13,235 bases of DNA from Euryarchaeota archaeon UBA258 (GTDB lineage: Archaea; Thermoplasmatota; Poseidoniia; Poseidoniales; Poseidoniaceae), in contig DAPR01000032.1 in the NCBI GenBank assembly GCA_002502605.1, positions 1-13,235 of the forward strand. The letters are read 5' to 3'. Every line of letters starts with the position of its first letter. Positions within the stretch are counted from its first letter, which is position 1. A program made the translations under genes and the position numbers. The notes below the pieces were generated by a model, which ran no database searches, was not told the origin of the DNA, and was given only the letters and a program-made list of their open reading frames with translations. Positions 7,001-11,555 of this stretch are shown here, one piece after another.

Positions 7001-9194
7001 GATCTTCGAAGGCACGGACTTCAATGGCGTGTTCCACCGACAGGTGGTCGCAACCCTTGCTCCGTCCGCTGGACTGATTTCCCTGCCAGAGCCACAGCCT
7101 GACAATTCTCACCTGTGCTTCTACGATGGGAACGGCGACTCCATCCCAGACCGTGATTTCAACCAAGATGGAATTCTTGACCGAAATGAAACGGTTGGGT
7201 GCTTGAAGTCCAACATCAGCCCTCTGAACCCACAACTCTTGCGTGAAGATCCAGAATCGTTCCTTCCAGATGGATTCGGGCCTGTGAACGTCATTCTGCG
7301 GTTTGAGGAAAACCTTCCAAACGAAGGTTGCCAAGAACTTCAGGCAAGTGCTTTGACCATTCAAGGGGCATGGGACCCGTGCACAAGCGTGCCTGGAAAC
7401 GACCACTTCAGACTGAAGATGACCAACAACGCAAATGGGTTCTCTCTCATTGGGCGAACAACGCTCACCGTCGACGATCAAATTGTCTACACCAGCGAAA
7501 TCAACCCGGTGACAGGAGAAGTTGTACCAAAGCCAATGATTGTCACAGGACAACTCCAAGACGAACTTGGCACCAACTTGACCAACCGAAACATTCGGGT
7601 CACTTACGAGATGATCAACGGACAATCGAACCCGACATCTTGCCAGACAGGCATGACGGACATGAACGGACAATACTCGATTCTGTGCCCACTGTCGGAC
7701 GTTATGGCTGGCAAGGCTAAGGTCAGCGTCACGTACTCTTCGTACGACAACAACGATGCTTACCGTTACGAGAACAAGACCGTTCAAACTGAGTTTGACG
7801 TGTTCTCGAATTCCACTTTGGCCATCAGCGAAGTTGGACCGTTCAAGTCCAGCGTTGAATCGTGGACTGCACCTAACGGGTCCAACTACCCGGTGCTCTA
7901 TCTGAAGGAATCGTACCACATCGATGCCAAGCTCACTCAATCCAACGGACAATTTGTTGGTGGCAAGTGCTTGAACATCTACCTCGATCCACAGCAAAAC
8001 ATCCGCCCTGTTTCGACCATCCGAACCAGCGAAATCGATGGTACAATCGAATGGTTCAGCGGTGATCCAAGCCAAAACCCGACCCTGAAGGGTGTTGAAA
8101 CCACTGGCGGTAAATTGGAAGGATTCAGGACCCTCCGTATTGCGTTTGAACCAGACGTCAACGTCCCTGGTGGCTGTGATAAGGATTCATCCAATGTTCT
8201 CAACGGCTCGTTCGTTGACATGGACATCCTCGTCCGCTCCCGAGTGGATTTGCAAGTCAAGCAGACTTGGAGCCACCTCGCAGGCAACGGTTTGGATAAC
8301 GACGAACCGGTCATTGGTTCGATTGCACTGCTTCGAGATCGCCTTGACTTGGCGGTCGAGAATCAAGAAGTTTGGTTTGTCCGACAATACTGGTCTGCAG
8401 AAAACTCAGAGTGGGTTGTTGAAGGTACGAACAAATCGAAGACAAACGAGCAAGGTGTGGCAGAGTTCGAATGGGCTTTCAGCGGTACTTCCTGCGATGG
8501 AGAGCCTTGTGAAGGCCTCTGGCGCATCATCGCCTACTACCCAGGTTCGACCAACTTTGCCGAATCCCAAGACAACATCACACACGAGTTGGTCTATGAG
8601 ATGCCACAAACCATCGATGCTGCATCCGGCTTCTTTACCCCCGGACGCAGTATGGCGTTGGGTGTTCTCCTGATGGCCTTGCTCATCGGTGGTCTGATCT
8701 ACTATCAACGAGCCCAAGAACGCCGACAGGTGCAAGCCCTCAAGGGTATCTTGACCGATACGATGATGCAACTAGAAGCAAGCAACGAATACATCGCTGC
8801 AATCTTCGATTGTTACAAGAGCTTGGTGAAGCACTTCAAGCGATACGGCTTCATGAAGAAGGTCTACGAGACCACGCGTGAATTCGAATCAGCAGTTCGT
8901 GCAGCGTTCAACATGGTGCCAGCGGACCAACTCAGTGCCTTCCTCTCCATCTTTGAAGAGGCTCGCTACTCGGATCACACCATTGACGCATCACATCGCG
9001 ACCGTGCATTGCAAACACTCAATGCCATCGTCCAATCTCTAACCGTCGCCCTTGGCGAAGAAGGCTCAGTGAGTCGAAAGGAATTGGTTGGCTTGTATGA
9101 AAAGCAAACCAAGGCAGGCGAGTTTGTTGCTGCAGATGGTTCAGTGCGTCAAGCCGGAATTGTCGAAGGCGAAGGCTCGGACTTCAAAATTTGA
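1092..9194 (+). CDS. Giant TSP3/Ig-like surface protein with C-terminal membrane span and DUF4129-like domain
   Basis: This gene encodes 2,700 residues with no interruption. Residues 17-35 are a hydrophobic signal sequence or anchor, followed by a Gln/Ser-rich stretch (51-70). Residues 124-1292 hold roughly 35 Asp-rich calcium loops of the TSP3 type, counted by eye. They are interrupted by non-repeat insertions near 434-515, 740-815 and 855-1000. Residues ~1300-2500 look like successive Ig-like or transthyretin-like beta modules, recognisable by recurring TDENGFF/TDMNGQY-type turns, with many N-x-S/T sequons and paired cysteines. A single membrane helix (2521-2538) is followed by basic residues, placing the tail in the cytosol. 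Residues ~2565-2650 match the DUF4129 pattern: Y-x-x-L near the start, RYGF, an E-T-T-R-E-F block and EEARYS. DUF4129 is known from membrane proteins often linked to transglutaminase-like, DUF58 and MoxR genes, none of which is seen here. The role (adhesin, sensor or stalk) is inferred only. Confidence 0.93.
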   Translation: MLSNIQNETLQNRQKLSMSLTIVFLMLTSTLLAVVQDFSADEPSEANGFQEGQRIGQSIAQSTAQSGQGEWTGFQDPWHETSHPSITDLMWADPGVMSGIITDLSAIEALAPMYAGLLEESAKDDHDNDGINDLNDLDDDNDGIYDLLERFDGCYGTHPFDHDNDGILDAEDWDDDNDGILEGPIDYVALEGEGLDPRNVSTDRYLDENIVHPWTGAAVGPFYLADQNPMDHDNDGVTDEDSDGAGPGRYDEDDDNDARIDQFKWPCDLDNDGIQDYFDNDDDGDGVDDVEDSHPYDASITTSHTAAGNLFDEAVSWDFNSYRIYSGGVNFLNAELNRVNAVNAPSVTSNAPNGLPAFTTIIDGDLDGDLIPNFLDPDNDNDGTPDSADTDDDNDGILDMSDPDDDNDGIHDVCVNIDVNGDNKGDYNGLLNGEPTALDASTLAGGLAYVTSSGVGTSAQSGMGMTVDIVADAASGGTITSVTINNPGYGYSVGTQVSINGGNSGASIAVASVNTVDFEIPGADGDNDGSTDCEIDYDQDLDDDRLRPFDQNYNSIYDWLDPDMGGTPTPDNLGDITVSGDASNFEYDLDDDQIQNENDSFPLDKTSDVATWNCPTAATPNPVNPDPRCTSRRASFSQFNDWDGDGISNWDDVDDDGDGIIDVLDIDWDCDLDNDADLHAINGALYRDDGPNSVDSDIDGDGLENDIDWDDDNDGIADIYDPDDGNCGTVDYDPSDSFARPYYPVDDGGSLDGAQDSTPYTDNATDHWNLLFWHNPFADVMLNYNGYDATTSPATPGTVPEFYWFMFARWSPYNGGNEWDIDADGDSLTNGLDTDQDADGLPDWWDQDEGNDGQMDVDDPKMGGSFNLTQCGWTAGNLGGGYVCGYQYAVAYHMPLNGVNAQFGSPYSTRPDAFVDQGATAGGPSNNWSCTPGAQGGCYHYDFGGDGTIESGISHLQMTDNRDAFVTWVGLLTGLWQWTSDNGPIADFPDELGADLLKNDVDGDVDGDFTNMTVDLDNDYDAVYDWYDVDDDNDGIWDYFEIDSDDDWDNDAGQENGNFFSGTNCDDNDDDGNDADVDEDGFFQAVWDRGIMSQGLREPSLYDVDNDNDGVPDAEDTDDDNNGILDVDQALLPGCFWGEEESPFDHDNDGIVNWADNDWDGDGISNAVELTISITQAFDHDNDGARDDIDEDDDEDGMKDEDEVLLWPTRFDRNSTNPWDHDDFGNGEGIANPLDSNTGPDAIDEDDDNDTRADLDFNHLEETYISTLPCYNGGETSDWDSDNDCKLDNEDKAPTFITLNLPNELWLDAQTPAIFSGHVDWVNPTTQQFEPAPGLPVQVHIEWTGNNTTAIETIDVLTTASGNFSVGQFLYPEDLTVGDNTTYRVYAEVTEMFAFNGNQSQSYYVGAEANLTADIFMNDYFRSDEQPFWVDMWSYYSADVQRGVFNNLIPSVPMTFSVRGGIFGNLTSPTNFTGLGGDGYRSGASGLVSVTFVQDIGINGVWKQIQWNSTRDNGQGKVPGGYEEVAWNSNTNMLEPLLDSNGDIIEYDYTNTSLPAGDYEVTASVRPDLGAEWPFPYLHGDDTEPQSIRVMHRMNIEAQMIFEGTNPVYYFDATINNGDGTFGNWATLFHQEALNGAGLVFNDISRSKPYPTNWDGAPESLIGEAANLRNFISTNSTHWFINLVNGGDGDLPPCGAVDPTDPNSEVRCEIVPELNTGDSLQIIGSVTNRTNDPWDADPVALQVDVDGNGQFLGAGETAYTQRPVMSNGVAGFDYNWSWYSQYGSGTYGMRVDFTNSAYYFTGNSSTLSATGAYINVTVVGTTDFQTTSLPRLYRNSSTTIQAKLVDNSLQPVRNVPVNYTWSADGRSGVNYTDENGFFEIPFNISAQDALGDFTLQFEFAGTPLLKGNTMVQEVWVVSRTYLSVVSADPNLRQSGDRWDFTAQVVDDNKTSIRDSGGAALDGANSGLVDVIFEGTDFNGVFHRQVVATLAPSAGLISLPEPQPDNSHLCFYDGNGDSIPDRDFNQDGILDRNETVGCLKSNISPLNPQLLREDPESFLPDGFGPVNVILRFEENLPNEGCQELQASALTIQGAWDPCTSVPGNDHFRLKMTNNANGFSLIGRTTLTVDDQIVYTSEINPVTGEVVPKPMIVTGQLQDELGTNLTNRNIRVTYEMINGQSNPTSCQTGMTDMNGQYSILCPLSDVMAGKAKVSVTYSSYDNNDAYRYENKTVQTEFDVFSNSTLAISEVGPFKSSVESWTAPNGSNYPVLYLKESYHIDAKLTQSNGQFVGGKCLNIYLDPQQNIRPVSTIRTSEIDGTIEWFSGDPSQNPTLKGVETTGGKLEGFRTLRIAFEPDVNVPGGCDKDSSNVLNGSFVDMDILVRSRVDLQVKQTWSHLAGNGLDNDEPVIGSIALLRDRLDLAVENQEVWFVRQYWSAENSEWVVEGTNKSKTNEQGVAEFEWAFSGTSCDGEPCEGLWRIIAYYPGSTNFAESQDNITHELVYEMPQTIDAASGFFTPGRSMALGVLLMALLIGGLIYYQRAQERRQVQALKGILTDTMMQLEASNEYIAAIFDCYKSLVKHFKRYGFMKKVYETTREFESAVRAAFNMVPADQLSAFLSIFEEARYSDHTIDASHRDRALQTLNAIVQSLTVALGEEGSVSRKELVGLYEKQTKAGEFVAADGSVRQAGIVEGEGSDFKI
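1461..4967 (+). repeat. Interrupted TSP3 calcium-loop repeat array
   Basis: This covers residues ~124-1292 of the giant protein. DHDNDG loops at residues 125, 161 and 231 are spaced 36 and 70 residues, the same ~35-residue period as in the gene upstream. Further exact DHDNDG loops occur at 1145 and 1179, and many DDDNDG, DDDGDG and DWDGDG loops lie between. The array is less regular than the upstream one because long non-repeat insertions split it into blocks. Confidence 0.85.
2391..2636 (+). other. GxGY-type beta insertion inside the TSP3 array
   Basis: Residues ~434-515 of the giant protein are Gly/Ser/Thr/Val-rich and almost free of Asp calcium loops. They contain TSVTINNPGYGYSVGTQVSI followed by a GGNSGASIAVASV stretch. 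This pattern (small beta strands, an N-x-G-x-GY turn, then a Gly-rich strand) resembles repeats often seen in tail-fibre and other structural proteins of marine phages. The family resemblance is from memory and not verified by a search. Confidence 0.5.
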
Positions 9195-9211
9195 AGCCAT
9201 CCTTGAAATCG

Positions 9212-9234
9212 AAGGGGCCTTTTTGAGGCCCCTT
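9212..9234 (+). terminator. Hairpin terminator after the giant gene
   Basis: AAGGGGCC (9212-9219) pairs with GGCCCCTT (9227-9234) around a TTTTTGA loop, 18 bases after the TGA at 9192-9194. The T run lies in the loop rather than after the stem, so termination could be inefficient and some transcripts may continue into the next gene. Confidence 0.55.
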
Positions 9235-9286
9235 GGCCTTCTTGGGAGCCTTAACCTTCAAGGAGCAGGTGCCGTGTGGTAGTACC

Positions 9287-9730
9287 ATGGACGATTGGAA
9301 GCAACTTATCGGCGAGGCTATGCAAATTGAGACAACAGATACGATTGCAGCGTTCAAGATCTATGAACGAGCAGTCTTTGCTGGCCTTTCAACAGCACAG
9401 AATTTGTTGGACGACGTAGAAGCTGCACAAATCATCGAGGCCATTTACGGGGCCTTGGTTGCTTATTCACAGACGGTCATGCTTCGAATGAAGGCAGAAG
9501 ACCCAGAAATCGGTGGCGTCGACCATGCCTTCCGAGCCGGACAAGCTTACGGCGTATCGTGCGTGCTCAACCACTTGATCGACAAACTCACCGACATCAC
9601 TGGCGGTACTGAATTGGGCGCAATGGATGCTTTTTCTGATACCCTTCACGATGAAATTATCATTCAAGGGCGAGCCGCTGGACTCACCGTTGAACTGCTT
9701 GATGCTCAAGGGGACATCCTCCTCGAGTGA
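9287..9730 (+). CDS. Small helical protein of unknown function
   Basis: This gene encodes 147 residues starting MDDWKQLIGEA and ending DAQGDILLE; I do not recognise the family. The sequence reads as almost entirely alpha-helical and mildly acidic, with no signal peptide, membrane span, zinc site or obvious catalytic motif, so it is probably a soluble cytosolic protein. The ATG at 9287 is preferred, but a GTG at 9269 in the same frame has AAGGAG three bases upstream and would add six residues. A TTG at 9233 is rejected because it lies in the terminator stem. The gene sits between the giant surface protein (92-base gap) and the ribosomal operon (140-base gap), and may be transcribed with the former by read-through. 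Coding character is supported by normal codon use and composition like its neighbours. Confidence 0.8.
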   Translation: MDDWKQLIGEAMQIETTDTIAAFKIYERAVFAGLSTAQNLLDDVEAAQIIEAIYGALVAYSQTVMLRMKAEDPEIGGVDHAFRAGQAYGVSCVLNHLIDKLTDITGGTELGAMDAFSDTLHDEIIIQGRAAGLTVELLDAQGDILLE

Positions 9731-9782
9731 GTGTCTTCGCACAAAGATGAACGCTTCATCCGAACCCGAAGAATCGGGGCAC

Positions 9783-9816
9783 TGCGACGCGTCGCACCGA
9801 CCAACCGCGTCGGTGC
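9783..9816 (+). promoter_or_regulatory. Structured leader or terminator upstream of rpl18e
   Basis: A perfect 14-bp palindrome, TGCGACGCGTCGCA (9783-9796), overlaps an 8-bp hairpin: GCACCGAC (9794-9801) with GTCGGTGC (9809-9816) and a 7-base loop. CGACGCG (9785-9791) can instead pair with CGCGTCG (9806-9812), so the two folds exclude each other. No T run follows. It may be the 3' end of the upstream gene, a leader of the ribosomal operon, or a protein binding site. Confidence 0.45.
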
Positions 9817-9870
9817 ATTGATAATGGGATGGCGAGTCGGCGAATTGCTTCAAAGCATCGAGGGAGTCAA

Positions 9871-10236
9871 ATGAGCAATCCGACACGAAAGACAAACGCA
9901 CGACTGGTTGATGTCATCAACCAGTTGAAGGCCCAGTCGCGTGACACCGGAGCAGCTGTTTGGCGAGATGTGGCCATGCGACTCTCAAAGAGTCGCAAAA
10001 ATTGGGCGCAGCCGAACTTGAGCCGTGTGAGCCGCTACGCCCCCGAGGGTGCAACCATCCTCGTTCCAGGCAAGCTGCTCGGCTCAGGTGAATTGTCTGC
10101 CAACCACACCATCGCCGCCTACAGTGTTAGCACCGGTGCACGTGAGAAAATAGAAGCCGCTGGAGGTCGAGTTATGACCTACAGCGAGCTGATGAACGAA
10201 AACCCAACAGGCACGGGGGTTGTTATCCTTGGATGA
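9871..10236 (+). CDS. rpl18e: Large ribosomal subunit protein L18e (eL18)
   Basis: This gene encodes 121 residues, within the usual 115-125 range for archaeal L18e. It starts MSNPTRKTNARLVDVINQL and contains the typical A-V-W-R-D-V-A segment, the Ser/Arg-rich W-A-Q-P-N-L-S-R stretch, and I-L-V-P-G-K-L-L-G-S-G-E-L. It ends in GVVILG. The protein belongs to the archaeal/eukaryotic L15-like family and is an integral part of the 50S subunit. The ATG at 9871 is preferred over an upstream in-frame ATG at 9829 because a GGGAG ribosome binding site ends four bases before it and conserved sequence begins there. It heads the operon that continues with rpl13, rps9 and rpoN. In many archaea rpoD and rps11 precede this gene, but here they do not. 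Confidence 0.95.
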   Translation: MSNPTRKTNARLVDVINQLKAQSRDTGAAVWRDVAMRLSKSRKNWAQPNLSRVSRYAPEGATILVPGKLLGSGELSANHTIAAYSVSTGAREKIEAAGGRVMTYSELMNENPTGTGVVILG

Positions 10237-10714
10237 AACAACCTATGTGTTTGACGCCGATGGATTGATCCTCGGTCGTTTGGCATCTGCATCTGCGGAC
10301 ATCCTCCTCAAGGCTGCCCGTGAGCACCGTGATGACAAAGTCATCATCGTCAACGCAGAGAAAGCAATCGTTTCTGGACGTCCTCGTTCAGTCCTCAACA
10401 CTTACCACGCAAAGTACGAATTGAACCACGCCCGTAAGGGTCCGTTCTTCCCACGTATGCCTGACATGATCCTCAAGCGCGCAGTCCGTGGAATGCTACC
10501 ATACCAAAAGAAGTCCAGCGGCCGCCGAGCTCTTCGCAATCTACGCGTCGAGATTGGCTGTCCTGCCCACCTTGCAGACGATCTACCAGAAGGTCACCAA
10601 CATGGCGACCTGACCAAGATCCGCAAGGCAATGCCTGAGCGATTCATTCGCTTAGGTGACATCAGCGCCGATCTCGGTGCACCAACCCACCGTTGGGACG
10701 GAGGTGAGCAATGA
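10229..10714 (+). CDS. rpl13: Large ribosomal subunit protein L13 (uL13)
   Basis: This gene encodes 161 residues from the chosen start. Family features in order are: the N-terminal FDADGLILGRLAS strand-turn; KVIIVNAEKAIVSG; and the basic central block around PFFPRMPDMILKRAVRGMLP, followed by KKSSGRRAL and LRVEIGCP, typical of archaeal L13. It is a 50S subunit protein that acts in early assembly. No ATG is available in frame. TTG at 10229, with GGGGG ending nine bases upstream, gives MDETTYVF and overlaps the end of rpl18e by eight bases. TTG at 10220 or GTG at 10247 are alternatives. The ATG at 10233 is out of frame. Overlap with both neighbours implies translational coupling. Confidence 0.93.
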   Translation: MDETTYVFDADGLILGRLASASADILLKAAREHRDDKVIIVNAEKAIVSGRPRSVLNTYHAKYELNHARKGPFFPRMPDMILKRAVRGMLPYQKKSSGRRALRNLRVEIGCPAHLADDLPEGHQHGDLTKIRKAMPERFIRLGDISADLGAPTHRWDGGEQ

Positions 10715-11148
10715 TGGCTCGTAAAAAGCAAAAGTCAGTCCAATCCTCTGGAAAGCGAAAGACTGCAGTCGCCCGAGCATCGGTGAAGGCAGGTAAGGGT
10801 CGAGTTCGTGTGAACAGCGAACCAATCGAAATCCTACAACCATCTCTTGCACGTCGCAAGGCAATGGAGCCATTGATTATTGCAGATGCAATGAACCGAC
10901 TCAGCAAGGTCGATATCAGCATCACCACCCTTGGTGGCGGTATCATGGGACAAACAGACGCCATTCGAACTGCTATTGCACGTGGACTTGTCCACTACAA
11001 CGGCGGAGCGGAAGGCATTGATGAAGAACTTCGAGACGAGTTCCTACGGTTTGATCGTAGCCTTTTGGTCAACGATCCACGCCGTAAGGAAGCAAAGCAC
11101 CAACTTGGTCGCGGTGCTCGCCGTAAGAAGCAGAAGTCGTATCGATGA
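10714..11148 (+). CDS. rps9: Small ribosomal subunit protein S9 (uS9)
   Basis: This gene encodes 144 residues. The N-terminal SSGKRKTAVARASV motif, the central LGGGIMGQTDAIRTAIARGL segment and the invariant C-terminal QKSYR, which reaches the P-site tRNA in the 30S subunit, identify uS9 without doubt. Two adjacent ATGs exist at 10711 and 10714. GGAGGTGA at 10700-10707 is three bases from the first and six from the second, so the second is preferred. It overlaps the rpl13 stop by one base (TGATG). The stop at 11146-11148 partly overlaps the ribosome binding site of rpoN. Confidence 0.96.
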   Translation: MARKKQKSVQSSGKRKTAVARASVKAGKGRVRVNSEPIEILQPSLARRKAMEPLIIADAMNRLSKVDISITTLGGGIMGQTDAIRTAIARGLVHYNGGAEGIDEELRDEFLRFDRSLLVNDPRRKEAKHQLGRGARRKKQKSYR

Positions 11149-11157
11149 GGTGATTGC

Positions 11158-11361
11158 ATGATTATTCCAGTACGATGTTTTAGTTGCGGTGGCGTCATTG
11201 CCCACAAATGGGAAGAATTCAACGAACTCAAGGCCGCAGGTCTTGAGGACGCAGAAGCTCTCGATAAGATTGGCTTGAAGCGCTACTGCTGCCGCCGAAT
11301 GTATGTGGGTCACATCGACCTCATTTACGAGGCTGCACCATTCAGCACTTCGACTCAGTGA
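11158..11361 (+). CDS. rpoN: DNA-directed RNA polymerase subunit N (Rpo10)
   Basis: This gene encodes 67 residues, the normal size for archaeal Rpo10/eukaryotic RPB10. It shows the zinc-ribbon pair: CFSCG at residues 7-11 and the adjacent cysteines of RYCCRRM. It also has the conserved [18 protein letters not shown] end. The subunit stabilises the Rpo3/Rpo11 assembly platform of RNA polymerase. GAGGTGATT (11147-11155) lies just upstream of the ATG and overlaps the rps9 stop, so translation is coupled to rps9. It is the last protein gene of the operon; rpoK, which often follows in archaea, is absent here. Confidence 0.96.
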   Translation: MIIPVRCFSCGGVIAHKWEEFNELKAAGLEDAEALDKIGLKRYCCRRMYVGHIDLIYEAAPFSTSTQ

Positions 11362-11369
11362 GTCTCGAA

Positions 11370-11472
11370 AGAAGATCAGAACACGGGGGCCCGTGGGTTA
11401 GCTTGGCCTATACTTGGCGGCTGGGGGCCGTCAGACCCCAGTTCAAATCTGGGCGGGCCCACCTGATCTTCT
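11370..11472. repeat. 10-bp inverted repeat bracketing the tRNA gene
   Basis: AGAAGATCAG (11370-11379) is the exact reverse complement of CTGATCTTCT (11463-11472). The left arm starts nine bases after the rpoN stop. The right arm begins two bases after the tRNA acceptor stem. In a transcript the arms would form a helix stacked beyond the acceptor stem, with seven unpaired bases on the left and two (A, C) on the right. Confidence 0.7.
11387..11461 (+). tRNA. tRNA-Pro (GGG anticodon)
   Basis: The cloverleaf folds cleanly: acceptor GGGCCCG (11387-11393) with CGGGCCC (11454-11460) and discriminator A at 11461. The anticodon stem is GGCGG (11416-11420) with CCGTC (11428-11432), with loop CTGGGGG giving anticodon GGG (11423-11425) and G37. 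The T arm is CCCAG/CTGGG with loop TTCAAAT. The variable loop is four bases. The D stem is weak: a G-U pair at 10-25 and a U-U mismatch at 13-22. No intron is present, and the 3' CCA is not encoded in full (CCT follows). The gene lies 25 bases after rpoN and may be cut out of the operon transcript. Confidence 0.93.
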
Positions 11473-11555
11473 CCACGATGCAACTTCTTGTAAGCCCTCA
11501 ACTCGTTTGACGGGGACCCTTTGGGTTGATATGGAAGACACGCAAAGAATTGACC

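Noticed and set aside
6984..8075. 363-codon open frame on the minus strand inside the giant gene
   Set aside because: It lies wholly antisense to a well-supported coding frame, its translation has no recognisable domain, and long antisense frames are common opposite biased codons of this kind.
9233..9286. TTG start at 9233 for the small helical protein
   Set aside because: The codon lies in the 3' arm of the terminator hairpin and the added residues look non-coding; ATG 9287 or GTG 9269 is more likely.
9829..9870. Upstream ATG extending L18e by 14 residues
   Set aside because: The added residues are not part of the L18e family and the ribosome binding site GGGAG is placed for the ATG at 9871.
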